Source of the DNA: Syntrophobotulus glycolicus DSM 8271
GTDB taxonomy: Bacteria > Bacillota > Desulfitobacteriia > Desulfitobacteriales > Syntrophobotulaceae
Direction of reading: 5' to 3'
Length of the DNA: 64,000 nucleotides
Assembly (NCBI RefSeq): GCF_000190635.1
Contig: NC_015172.1
Coordinates: forward strand, 1,054,001 to 1,118,000
The notes under the pieces are model-generated. The model was not told the DNA's origin, made no database searches, and saw nothing but the letters and a program-made list of their open reading frames with translations. The position numbers and the translations under genes are program-made. Shown here piece after piece: positions 10,100-18,206 of the stretch; within the stretch, counting starts at the first letter, position 1; each line of letters begins with the position of its first letter.

Positions 10100-10457
10100 T
10101 TTTATTTTGCTCGTATCATAGCGCCAGGAGAATCTTTGACTTATCGGAATATTACAGGGATGCCACCAATGATGATCTGAATACGTTTGTGAGCAGTGCA
10201 TTGTTGTCCTTTGAGGATTCCGATTGGTTTGTCGAAGTTGCGGACTCTACCATGCGCAAAAAGGTTGCTCTGTTTCAGAGAAACAAAGTGCTGGAAGAAG
10301 TAGGGATCGAAAATATTGAGGCACAGGCAAGAGTCCTGGGGATTAGCATAAAATTTTGCTCAAGAAACAGAGCAGGAAAATCAAATTTCCAAAAGATAAA
10401 AAAACAGTGAAGGAAATCATTGAGTTTCTTGATGAAAATTATTTTCTGGCCCCTTAA
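10100..10457 (+). pseudogene. C-terminal remnant resembling DUF4868 (KwaB of Kiwa), frameshifted
   Basis: Frame 1 reads ARRIFDLSEYYRDATND, then DWFVEVADSTMRKKVALFQR and IENIEAQARVLGISIKF. At about 10350-10378 the coding shifts to frame 3 and ends KIKFPKDKKTVKEIIEFLDE...FLAP with a TAA at 10455. The order (FD..EYY, a Met-Arg-Lys-rich helix, a basic FPKDKK segment, EFLDE near the end) resembles DUF4868, the family of KwaB. The N-terminal two thirds is absent and no membrane KwaA is nearby. Family assignment is from memory of the pattern only. Confidence 0.45.
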
Positions 10458-10572
10458 CACAACGGAAGTGTAAAACGAATTCGAAGCGGTATTTGGAGTA
10501 ATAAAGCAATTAAGTATACGAAATTAAAACCAGTACGGTGGATACAGGAAATCAACATATGAGGGTAAATGT

Positions 10573-13500
10573 ATGATTAAGTTCGATAACTGGAAACGAT
10601 ATTGGTGCCCCCGGGGCGGAGAAATAAGCCTGTCTCAGGATGGTTTCCTGTCCGATCCTGCTTCCGAATTTGGGAAATATATTAGCCCGCAGTTGAAGCT
10701 GTTGGAAGAACTTTTATCAATCCCTTGCTTGATTTTATTGGGAGAACCGGGTATCGGGAAGTCTACGGTGCTTGACGGACAAAGGCAGATGATCCAAAGC
10801 CAGGGAGAGACAACTGATTCGGCGGCGCTTTGGCTGGACCTGCGTTCTATTGGCAGTGAGCAACGCCTGGTTCAAAAACTGTTTGAGTCGGAGCCATTCC
10901 AATCCTGGCTGAAGGGTGAGCACACCCTTCATATCTTTCTCGACAGTTTGGACGAATGCCTGTTGCGGGTAGATACGGTCGGAGCCATACTGGCGGACGA
11001 ATTGCACGCGTATCCCGTAGAACGCTTATTTTTGCGTATTGCTTGCCGTACGGCTGATTGGCCGCTTTCCTTGGAGAATGACCTGAGGAGCTTATGGGGA
11101 GATAAGAACATTGAGGTTTTCGAATTGGCTCCTTTGCGGCGCAGCGATGTTGCCGAGGCTGCGGCAGCCTCTGGGATCGACTCAGAAGGGTTTATTCAGG
11201 CTGTGGAGCAAGTCGAGGCCATGTCGCTGGCGATTAAACCGGTGACACTCTCTTTTCTCCTCAATACTTACCGGTATAACCAGGGACTTTCCTCATCGCA
11301 AACATCACTGTATGCTGAAGGATGCGAATTGCTCTGCACCGAACCCAATCTGGGTCGCCGGGATTCAAGAAAGACAGGGAATTTAAGTCCCAGGCAAAAG
11401 CTGACCGTTGCTGCCAGAATGGCGGCAGTTACGATATTTTCCAACAAATATGCCGTATGGACCGGGGTCAATGCCGGAGATGTTGCCGAGGAAGATATTC
11501 CCTTGAACTGCTTAATTGGGGATACTGAAACATGTGATGGGGTAACTTTCGAGGTGGATGAGGCCTGCCTGTGGGAGACATTGGGAACCGGCCTCTTCTC
11601 TTCACGCGGTCCCAACCGCTTGGGCTGGGCCCATCAAACGTATGCAGAGTATTTAGCCGCCCGGTATTTAATTCAAGCCGGATTAGGCGTTGATCAAATC
11701 CTGTCATTGTTTAAACATGCTGGAGATAAAGAAGCAAAGGTCGTTCCCCAGCTTTCCGAAACAGCGGCCTGGATTGCCGCCATGAATTCGGAAATATTTT
11801 CTGAGTTCATGCGAACGGACCCGGAAGTTTTGCTGCGCAGTGATATTTTTTCTACGGATGCCCGATCAAAATCTGACCTGGCAGAAGCGCTTTTACGCTC
11901 ATTTGAAGAGGAAAAGTTACTGGACTGGGATTTTGAAATCCGCAAACGTTACAATAAACTGGACCACCCCGGGCTGGGCGTTCAACTTCGCCCCTATATC
12001 TGTGATCGGAGCAAAGGAGTCATAACCCGGCGGGTAGCCATTGATATGGCAGAAGACTGCCGGCAGTTCACCCTAATGGAAGACCTTGTCAAGATTGCAT
12101 TGGATCAGGCGGAAGAATACCCAATAAGAATTCAGGCCGCTTGTGCCATCTCTCGAATTGGTGATGACGCTGCGAAATCCAAGCTGCTTCCGTTGGCCAA
12201 GGGGGAGGCCGGAGATGACCCGGATGATGAACTGAAGGGGCATGCGCTCCAGGCGCTATGGCCGGGCTTGATCTCAACCAGAGAATTATTTTCTGTGTTA
12301 GATAAACCGAAGCGGGAGAATTTTAGTGGGGCCTATGTCTATTTTTTTGTTTTGAATTTTATTGATTTTGTACCGGACAGCGACATCATTTGGGCCTTAC
12401 AATGGGTGCAGAGTCGAGGGGAGCGGCATAGATTAAGCTTTAGCATTCTCAGGTGTATGGATGCGATTATGTTCAGGGCTTGGGATTTAATATCCGATCC
12501 CCAAATTACACAGGTATTTGGCCAAACAATCATTTCACGCCTGGAGAAATATGATCAGATTGCAGATGAGTATGAGGGTGTTCGGTTTCATGACCTGATC
12601 AGAGCGGAAAAAGAAAAACGCGCAATCCTTATTCATACCATGATTGACCTGCTGGAAGAAAATAAGGTTGATCTTCTCCTCTATCCAGGACATTTCATTA
12701 CCAAAGAGGATATGCCCTGGTTACTGGAAAGTCTAAAAGTTTCAAATAGTAGAGATACACAGCGGAAATGGGCAAAAATCATTGCCGGGATATTTGATGC
12801 CTCTGACCGGATGCAACTGGAAACGATCTATACGGGAATGCAGGAAAATACGATTTTGGCGGAACGTTTTCATACCATCTTTGCCCCTGTAGACTTAAAC
12901 TCCCCGCGTGCAGATGAACTCCGTAAATATCATCTTATGCATTTGAAGAATACTGAGACGCGAAAAAAGCCTCCCATCCAACCACCGGCGGAGAGCATAC
13001 GCATTCTTTTAGACAGACTGGAGTCCGGTGAGCTTGCCGCTTGGTGGTGGCTGAACCGGGAAATGACACGAAAGCCGGATAGTATATATTATGGCAATGA
13101 GCTTGAATCTGATCTTACCGTATTGCCCGGGTGGCAGGCGGACAATTCTGAAATCCATCAGCGTATCTTGGCAGGAGCCAAGACATACCTATTAAAAGCA
13201 GATCCGGAACCCTCAAAATGGCTTAGTACAAATACCGCATATTTTCCGGCGCTTGCAGGGTATCGCGCCCTAAGGCTAATCTGGCAATTTCAGCCGGAAT
13301 TTGTAGAAAAGATTTCTCCTGAAGTTTGGATAAGATGGGCTCCGATCATTTTGGCTTACCCAACAGCAAGCGGTGGGGAAAATAAGGACATTCATACAGC
13401 ATTGGTAAAAATGGCTTTTGAAGTATCCCCCCAAGAAATCATTAACACTTTAATGGTATTAATTGACCGGGAGAACAGGGAAAACAATCACGTTTTCATT

Positions 13501-14766
13501 ATCCGAAAAATGCATGAATGCTGGGGAACCGGCTTGCTCGAGGAGGCGCTGTTTACCAAGCTGAAGGACCCCAAGCTGAAGAGCCAGACTTTTGCCTGCC
13601 TGTTAAATGATTTATTGGAGCATGGTGTTGAAGAAGCGCGCTGTTATGCGGAATCCCTGCTTGGGAGTGATCAGCAGGAATTCGCTGTCATCGCGGCGGC
13701 ATGCCTCTTGTGTTACATCAACGAAAGAAGCTGGGGCGTTGTTTGGCCAGCAATCACCCAAGACAGTGAATTTGGAGAAAAGGTTATCTACGGCACGCTG
13801 GAGTTGTCCCGGCATGAAGGGGTAAACGTGATCCTGAGTCTTGATGAGAAAAAATTGTCCGCGCTCTATATCTGGCTGGAAAAGCATTTTCCGCGTTCTG
13901 AAGATCCCAACTTCGAAAATGAAACGATGGCCCACTTTGTGGGCCCCCGGGAATTTGTGGCAGAATGGCGGGACAACATCCTTCGCGTCTTGGAAAAACG
14001 GGGAACTAGGGAAGCGTGCGACGCAATTGCTGAAATACAGAACGAACTGCCCTATTTGAATTGGGTAAAGTGGTATTTACTGGAGGCCCAAACCAATATG
14101 CGTCGTAAAGCATGGGTACCAATAAAGCCGGGTGAACTGTTGACGCTCACGAAAATCAAGCGGTCGCGGTTTATTCAAAGCGGTGAACAGCTCATCGACT
14201 GTATATTGGAATCCCTGACCGGGCTTGAAGTGAAATTGCAGGGGGAAACGCCGGCTGCGATCGACCTTTGGAATCATGTTGACGGAAAGTATACTCCGAA
14301 AGATGAGAATACCTTTTCGGATTATGTGAAACGTTATTTGGATGAAGACTTAAAGAAGCGCGGCATTATCGTGAATCGGGAAGTTGAGATACGCCGTGGC
14401 CAAGGTGGGAGCCCTGGGGAACGCACGGATATCATTGTTGACGCGGTAGTAGTGGATAGGGGAAGCGCACCGACGGATGTCTTCTCTGTTGTGGTCGAGG
14501 TAAAAGGATGTTGGCATCCGGAGCTTTTAACGGCCATGCAGACCCAATTGGCCGAGCGGTATCTCCGCGATAATCAATGCCGATTCGGCCTGTACCTGGT
14601 TGGCTGGTTTAACTGTAAGCAATGGGATGACAGGGATTATCGATTAAAAGAATCTGGAAAGCTTAACCGGTCAGACCTTGCCGGTTATTTGACGAAGCAG
14701 GCCCAAGAGCTTTCGAAGCAAGGGGTGGTTGTCAGGGCTAAGGTCATAAAGGCTTCACTACGGTAA
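10573..14766 (+). CDS. Large STAND/NACHT-like NTPase with helical repeat region and C-terminal PD-(D/E)XK-like nuclease
   Basis: 1397 residues. Walker A is GEPGIGKST at residues 57-65 and the NACHT-style Walker B is HIFLDSLDECL at about 120-130, so the NTPase lies at the extreme N-terminus without an N-terminal effector. Residues from about 450 to 1200 are alpha-helical with HEAT-like repeats (AACAISRIGDDAAK, HALQALWPGL, FAVIAAACLLCYI), a likely sensor. Near residues 1283-1311, RTDIIVDAVVVD...SVVVEVKG fits a PD-(D/E)XK active site (D...ExK), followed by LTAMQTQLAERYLRD. Avs-type antiphage STAND proteins usually place the effector first, so this order is inverted. By analogy a phage product would trigger NTP-driven oligomerisation and DNA cleavage; that is inference. 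The gene looks intact and is flanked by defence genes and wrecks. Confidence 0.75.
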   Translation: MIKFDNWKRYWCPRGGEISLSQDGFLSDPASEFGKYISPQLKLLEELLSIPCLILLGEPGIGKSTVLDGQRQMIQSQGETTDSAALWLDLRSIGSEQRLVQKLFESEPFQSWLKGEHTLHIFLDSLDECLLRVDTVGAILADELHAYPVERLFLRIACRTADWPLSLENDLRSLWGDKNIEVFELAPLRRSDVAEAAAASGIDSEGFIQAVEQVEAMSLAIKPVTLSFLLNTYRYNQGLSSSQTSLYAEGCELLCTEPNLGRRDSRKTGNLSPRQKLTVAARMAAVTIFSNKYAVWTGVNAGDVAEEDIPLNCLIGDTETCDGVTFEVDEACLWETLGTGLFSSRGPNRLGWAHQTYAEYLAARYLIQAGLGVDQILSLFKHAGDKEAKVVPQLSETAAWIAAMNSEIFSEFMRTDPEVLLRSDIFSTDARSKSDLAEALLRSFEEEKLLDWDFEIRKRYNKLDHPGLGVQLRPYICDRSKGVITRRVAIDMAEDCRQFTLMEDLVKIALDQAEEYPIRIQAACAISRIGDDAAKSKLLPLAKGEAGDDPDDELKGHALQALWPGLISTRELFSVLDKPKRENFSGAYVYFFVLNFIDFVPDSDIIWALQWVQSRGERHRLSFSILRCMDAIMFRAWDLISDPQITQVFGQTIISRLEKYDQIADEYEGVRFHDLIRAEKEKRAILIHTMIDLLEENKVDLLLYPGHFITKEDMPWLLESLKVSNSRDTQRKWAKIIAGIFDASDRMQLETIYTGMQENTILAERFHTIFAPVDLNSPRADELRKYHLMHLKNTETRKKPPIQPPAESIRILLDRLESGELAAWWWLNREMTRKPDSIYYGNELESDLTVLPGWQADNSEIHQRILAGAKTYLLKADPEPSKWLSTNTAYFPALAGYRALRLIWQFQPEFVEKISPEVWIRWAPIILAYPTASGGENKDIHTALVKMAFEVSPQEIINTLMVLIDRENRENNHVFIIRKMHECWGTGLLEEALFTKLKDPKLKSQTFACLLNDLLEHGVEEARCYAESLLGSDQQEFAVIAAACLLCYINERSWGVVWPAITQDSEFGEKVIYGTLELSRHEGVNVILSLDEKKLSALYIWLEKHFPRSEDPNFENETMAHFVGPREFVAEWRDNILRVLEKRGTREACDAIAEIQNELPYLNWVKWYLLEAQTNMRRKAWVPIKPGELLTLTKIKRSRFIQSGEQLIDCILESLTGLEVKLQGETPAAIDLWNHVDGKYTPKDENTFSDYVKRYLDEDLKKRGIIVNREVEIRRGQGGSPGERTDIIVDAVVVDRGSAPTDVFSVVVEVKGCWHPELLTAMQTQLAERYLRDNQCRFGLYLVGWFNCKQWDDRDYRLKESGKLNRSDLAGYLTKQAQELSKQGVVVRAKVIKASLR

Positions 14767-14919
14767 AATGTTTACATTTTCTTACACAATATCGAGATAG
14801 GATTTCAAATACTCTCTCAAATTTTCACAGATGTATACATAAGGCCCTTCAATCTCTCCTGTGAGTAAACCGTCCTTGCAGGATAGAATCAATTATGATA
14901 ACGACAAAGTTTGTTAACA
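14767..14919. other. Spacer after the STAND gene with a minus-strand peptide scrap
   Basis: AT-rich. On the minus strand a start-less frame ending TAA at 14782 reads DGLLTGEIEGPYVYICENL, which is protein-like but not recognised. Nothing else supported. Confidence 0.3.
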
Positions 14920-15060
14920 AAGGACCCACATAATTTGAAAAATGAGTTTTTTTCTAATATATCAATCGTTGAGCTTGGGGGTAAACTTCCTTCAAACATC
15001 GTTGCTGATGCAGGATACGGAAGTGATGATTGTAAAGAGTGTCCTTACCGGGTGTTGCTG
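14920..15060 (+). mobile_element. DDE transposase remnant (IS1182-like)
   Basis: A frame-1 stretch reads GGKLPSNIVADAGYGSDDCKECPYR. 'ADAGYGS' and the Cys pair C-x2-C with PYR are typical of IS1182-type transposases, but the two motifs normally lie far apart, so this is an internally deleted scrap. It abuts the 3' end of a truncated DUF2922 gene on the other strand, suggesting the insertion removed that gene's end. Confidence 0.5.
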
Positions 15061-15194
15061 AGGATAAGCTCGATGACCACCTCTACTTCCGCAGCAGTTA
15101 AATCTTCCCGGGGAGTCGGCAGCGTAATGCTGAACGTGCTTCCGCTTTGGGTGGAGAAAACCATTCTTAATACTTTATTCGTTGTCGTCGCCAT
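15045..15194 (-). pseudogene. Truncated DUF2922 gene
   Basis: 49 codons starting MATTTNKVLRMVFSTQSGST and ending at a TAA in the transposase scrap. The sequence is almost the same as the first half of the intact 79-residue DUF2922 protein at 16522-16761, and the GGGGGGG ribosome site is in place. The last 30 residues are missing. There is no adjacent DUF1659 partner. Confidence 0.75.
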
Positions 15195-15270
15195 CTAAGC
15201 ACCCCCCCTTTTATTTTCAATGTGCAAAGTTTAAAACCCCCGCCATATTACTCAAGAAGAGGTGAGTAGT

Positions 15271-15397
15271 ATGGTTGACTATAGAAAAAGTAATCATGCG
15301 ATCTATGATATTAAATATCACATAATCTGGATTACAAAATAAATATAGATATAAGGTAATCAAAGGAGAAATAGCGCTAAGGTTAAGAGAACTTATG
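15271..15397 (+). mobile_element. IS200/IS605 TnpA (Y1 transposase) remnant
   Basis: From ATG 15271 the frame reads MVDYRKSNHAIYDIKYHIIW and ITK before stopping. A different frame then carries KYRYKVIKGEIALRLREL, the next conserved TnpA segment. The catalytic HxH and Tyr parts are absent. A GAGGTGAG ribosome site is preserved. This is the 5' fifth of an IS200-type gene with a frameshift; no TnpB is nearby. Confidence 0.75.
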
Positions 15398-15489
15398 GGA
15401 GTTCCAACATGGCTTCATTGCAAAAAGGATTTGGACTGAATATAATGGATTTAAATAATTTAATAACAAATTATGGAAAGTGATATAAA

Positions 15490-15514
15490 TATTATACTCG
15501 GAAATGGTATAATA
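15490..15514 (+). promoter_or_regulatory. -10 region and operator-like inverted repeat of the VapBC-type module
   Basis: TATTATAC (15490-15497) and GTATAATA (15507-15514) are perfect inverted arms; the right arm contains a consensus -10 TATAAT at 15508. The site lies 40 bases upstream of the antitoxin start, as expected for an autorepressed toxin-antitoxin promoter. No clear -35 is seen. Confidence 0.5.
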
Positions 15515-15553
15515 AATTAGGATGTATTGAACGGTAATGGGGGTGTGTGAAAA

Positions 15554-15775
15554 ATGTCTGTGGTAATATTTAAAGCTGATCAATTGAATCTTCCTGAACA
15601 CATTGCCAAGAAGCTCAAAGGGCGTAAAATTGAATTTGTTGAAACAAACGAAGGAATACTTCTTAGGCCGGTAGAAGACCCTATCAAAGAACTCAGGGGC
15701 TTTCAAGAAGGAAGCAAGTTTACAACCGAAGCATATCTACAACAAAAGCGTCAGGATAAGGAGTTGGAACAGTGA
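15554..15775 (+). CDS. VapB-like antitoxin (AbrB-type)
   Basis: 73 residues, ATG preceded by GGGGGTG. The N-terminal half (ADQLNLPEHIAKKLKGRKIE, then EFVETNEGILLRP) has the beta-rich swapped-hairpin character of AbrB/MazE-type DNA-binding domains. The C-terminal tail is charged (QQKRQDKELEQ) and would wrap the toxin. Its TGA overlaps the GTG start of the PIN gene (GTGA), so production is coupled. By family it neutralises the toxin and represses the operon at the inverted repeat upstream. Confidence 0.8.
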   Translation: MSVVIFKADQLNLPEHIAKKLKGRKIEFVETNEGILLRPVEDPIKELRGFQEGSKFTTEAYLQQKRQDKELEQ

Positions 15776-16188
15776 GCGCGGTATATGTTTTAGATGCCTG
15801 TGCGCTGTTGGCCATTATCAATAATGAACAGGGAGCTGACAGGGTTGAAGGTATTTTGAGAGAAGCCCTTGAAGGAAACACTGTAGTATATATGAATAAA
15901 ATTAATCTATATGAAGTCTATTATGGTATTTATCGTGTTGATGGACAAACAAATGCTGATAAAGTCTATCAAATAATACAAAAACAGCCAATAGACATTA
16001 TTGATGTCTTTAGTGATGATGTATTTAGAGAAGCAGCGAGACTGAAGGCTAAATACAAGATATCTCTTGCTGATTCGATTGCTCTTGGCGAAGCTTCTAT
16101 GAGGAATGCATCACTACTGTCATCCGATCATCATGAGTTTGATATTGTTGAGCAGCAGGAAAGTATTAAATTTGATTGGATACGCTGA
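15772..16188 (+). CDS. vapC: PIN-domain ribonuclease toxin (VapC family)
   Basis: 138 residues, GTG start coupled to the antitoxin. PIN acidic residues are visible: VYVLDACALLAIINNE at the N-terminus, NLYEVYYG in the middle, and KYKISLADSIALGEA plus SSDHHEF near the C-terminus, giving the usual four-acid Mg2+ site. VapC toxins cleave tRNA or rRNA when released from VapB. Intact; together with the preceding gene it forms a complete type II module inside the accessory region. Confidence 0.88.
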   Translation: MSAVYVLDACALLAIINNEQGADRVEGILREALEGNTVVYMNKINLYEVYYGIYRVDGQTNADKVYQIIQKQPIDIIDVFSDDVFREAARLKAKYKISLADSIALGEASMRNASLLSSDHHEFDIVEQQESIKFDWIR

Positions 16189-16190
16189 GT

Positions 16191-16212
16191 TTGACCTGGG
16201 GCCCCAGGTCAA
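16191..16212. repeat. Perfect 22-bp palindrome
   Basis: TTGACCTGGGG and its exact complement CCCCAGGTCAA are fused without a loop, two bases after the VapC stop codon. No T-tract follows, so it is not a standard terminator. It could be a protein-binding site or a small inverted-repeat element. Confidence 0.7.
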
Positions 16213-16281
16213 GTCTACTCAGAGATAAAGATATACAAGAAAAATACCAAGCAGAAAATCAATTTTGCGAAAGATTATTGA

Positions 16282-16345
16282 CACTACCGAGCGATAAGAG
16301 TAAACCTGTCCAAAGACAGGGACGCAAAGCTATAGGGTCTAGGTG
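16282..16345 (+). ncRNA. Cyclic di-GMP-I (GEMM-I) riboswitch aptamer
   Basis: The signature GACGCAAAGCTATAGGGTCT at 16321-16340 is the 3' half of GEMM-I. It is preceded by GTAAACCTGTCCAAAGACAGG, a small hairpin with the expected AAAG loop, and closed by CAC (16282) pairing with GTG (16343). GEMM-I aptamers bind c-di-GMP and control motility, surface or wall genes. Downstream only a 36-codon frame and a terminator follow, so the regulated gene seems lost or very small. Confidence 0.85.
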
Positions 16346-16453
16346 CTTACAGTTCAAAAGTCAGTTATTAACACTTTCGAATTAAACACTAAAGATTTCC
16401 AAGGGCAAAAGTTTTCAACTGTACAGATTGTAGACAGCCCCGGTTTTAAATAG
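16343..16453 (+). other. 36-codon open frame between riboswitch and terminator
   Basis: GTG 16343 opens a frame that reads VINTFELNTKDFQGQKFST then VQIVDSPGFK before TAG. The composition is protein-like, but there is no good ribosome site, the start lies in the aptamer closing stem, and the stop lies in the terminator. It may be a remnant of a deleted riboswitch-controlled gene or may not be translated. Confidence 0.25.
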
Positions 16454-16476
16454 TATAAAATCGGGGCTGTTTTTTT
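16435..16476 (+). terminator. Intrinsic terminator downstream of the c-di-GMP riboswitch
   Basis: Arms CAGCCCCGGTTTTA (16435-16448) and TAAAATCGGGGCTG (16456-16469) pair over 14 bases with one G-U, followed by seven T. It lies 90 bases after the aptamer. Whether it is the riboswitch expression platform or the end of a lost gene cannot be told. Confidence 0.85.
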
Positions 16477-16521
16477 AGGATAAAGCTATTTGTTCTGCCG
16501 ATTACACTTCAGGGGTGCGCT

Positions 16522-16761
16522 CTAAGAGGGGATCGGGTCAAAGAGATCCGTGGTGGTTGTATCCACTATCTTGAGGTCTCTTTTCCCTGTAAGGTCCCCT
16601 CCGGAGGTTGTGAATATATTTTTGCTGATAACGAGGTCCATGACCGTCTCTGCTTCGGCAGCAGTTAAACTTTCACGGGGTTGCGGCAGCGTAATGCTGA
16701 ATGTGCTTCCGGTTTGGGTTGAGAAAACCATTCTCACGATTTTATTCGTAGATGTCGCCAT
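16522..16761 (-). CDS. DUF2922 family protein
   Basis: 79 residues, beginning MATSTNKIVRMVFSTQTGST with AAAGGGG six bases before the ATG. It contains the family core TFSITLPQPRESLTAAE and a C-terminal half (GGDLTGKRDLKIVDTTTTDL). Small Firmicute proteins of this kind occur with DUF1659 proteins in a two-gene operon, as here (31 bases downstream). Function is unknown; no signal peptide or membrane segment. A truncated close paralogue lies at 15045-15194. Confidence 0.85.
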   Translation of the reverse strand: MATSTNKIVRMVFSTQTGSTFSITLPQPRESLTAAEAETVMDLVISKNIFTTSGGDLTGKRDLKIVDTTTTDLFDPIPS

Positions 16762-16792
16762 GGCGTTACCCCTTTCATCATGTTTTTGCGGG

Positions 16793-17017
16793 TTATTCCT
16801 TACTTAGCAATATGCGGTTGTCCCGGCGCACCTGTATCAGCGGGTATTCTACTATTCCGAACAAGGCCTCAGCCACGTCATAGACATCTTCGCTTGTGGC
16901 GGTTGCCTTTACGCCGGACAGGCTTTTTTGCCGGAGTATGGGGGCGCCGTCCACGGAAACCCCGGTCTGATAGCGCGCAACCAGCAAGGAGTTATCATGG
17001 GTTTCCACAACAGCCAT
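16793..17017 (-). CDS. DUF1659 family protein
   Basis: 74 residues from ATG 17017 (MAVVETHDNSLLVARYQTGV); the tail YPLIQVRRDNRILLSKE is typical. AGGAGG lies only two bases before this ATG; a GTG three codons in would have better spacing, but MAV is the usual family start. First gene of the pair with DUF2922. Function unknown; both are small soluble proteins common in spore-forming Firmicutes. Confidence 0.8.
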   Translation of the reverse strand: MAVVETHDNSLLVARYQTGVSVDGAPILRQKSLSGVKATATSEDVYDVAEALFGIVEYPLIQVRRDNRILLSKE

Positions 17018-17170
17018 CACTTCACCTCCTTTCCCGGGTGGCAAGCTATTTCCTTGGAAGCAGCTTGTCCTTGTGTATTATATTCGGCCTGTCCGGGAAG
17101 GGTTCCAGGAATCATGCTTTTTTAAAGCGCCTCAGGATCTGCCATGAGCTGAGGCAGCTGCCGCCTAGAC

Positions 17171-18013
17171 TTAAAGGCTTGGCTCCGGCAAGGTTTTCTT
17201 TATACGTCTTAAGCGCTGGGACGCCTCCGAAATAAACTGGTCGGTCTGTTCGAAATAAAGCTTGAAAGCCTCCGGGTCCGTCGCGGCCATTTCCTTGATC
17301 TCCATAACCAGATCGTCGAATCCTTTGGTGATCAGATCGTAGCGGGCGTCGGCCCGGGCCATGGATAGGTTGATCCTGGCGATCTTAGTTTCACGTTCCA
17401 GTGCGGCGATGCTTTGGGCGATCGCGCTTTTATCTTTTAAGGCGTCAAGCTCACGCTGCAGGATCGTGACTTTTTCCTGCTCGGCCCAAAAAGATGTTTT
17501 CTTTTCTTCTTTTTCTTTGTTGGCCTCAGCGAGTTCGCCGGATAATTTGGAGATTTTGCTTTGCTGAGTGTCACGCTCTTTCTGCAGCGCTGTTTTTTCG
17601 GCAAGGGTTTTTTTTCTGTCCGTAACCGCCTGCTGGAGCTCGCGGACGGCCATGTTCTCTATATCAAGCTGTGTAATGAATTCCGCCCGTTCCTCCGCCG
17701 GGAGTCCCAGGAGGATAAGCGCCTGGGTATAGCCCAGCCTGGCAAACGATTCTGTTTGTGACAGTCCGGGACCGTATTCTTCCGCGATGCGTATCAGCCG
17801 GTAGGCCGTGGTCTCGGAATATTGTACCGCTTCTTTCAGCCAGGCGGTAAACTCACCATACGGGATCTTTTCCTTGACTTCAGCAAGGCGGCGTCCGATT
17901 TCCACGGCGCTGATGAGCAGATATTTTTTGGTTTGTTCTTTGATCAAGGTTATTTCATCGGCAATCCGGTCGGGGGTTCTTTCCGGTATACCGGTAAGCG
18001 CACTTTCATCCAT
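17171..18013 (-). CDS. DUF3102 domain protein with coiled coil
   Basis: 280 residues. The N-terminal 110 residues match DUF3102 (IGRRLAEVKEKIPYGEFTAW, then SETTAYRLIRIAEEYG), an HTH-like fold often seen on plasmids and phage-derived islands. A long coiled coil of Lys/Glu-rich heptads follows (about 125-220), then an amphipathic C-terminus. Start ATG with GGAGG upstream. Role unknown; DNA binding combined with oligomerisation is the likely mode. It sits downstream of, but not overlapping, other minus-strand genes. Confidence 0.75.
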   Translation of the reverse strand: MDESALTGIPERTPDRIADEITLIKEQTKKYLLISAVEIGRRLAEVKEKIPYGEFTAWLKEAVQYSETTAYRLIRIAEEYGPGLSQTESFARLGYTQALILLGLPAEERAEFITQLDIENMAVRELQQAVTDRKKTLAEKTALQKERDTQQSKISKLSGELAEANKEKEEKKTSFWAEQEKVTILQRELDALKDKSAIAQSIAALERETKIARINLSMARADARYDLITKGFDDLVMEIKEMAATDPEAFKLYFEQTDQFISEASQRLRRIKKTLPEPSL

Positions 18014-18206
18014 GGTTCATCATCCTCCCGGGCTTTTCCCTTTGCTCGCATCATACGTGGCCAAGCCTTCAGATGTGAATCTTCCATGAGACAAAATTTC
18101 TTGATTTGAAGCATCTGTCAGCGTCGACAAATGCTTCGGTTGTTGAAATTAACACATTCCCCACGCCCGTCATATATTGTACAGGGCAACCAAGGGGAGG
18201 ATCAGT

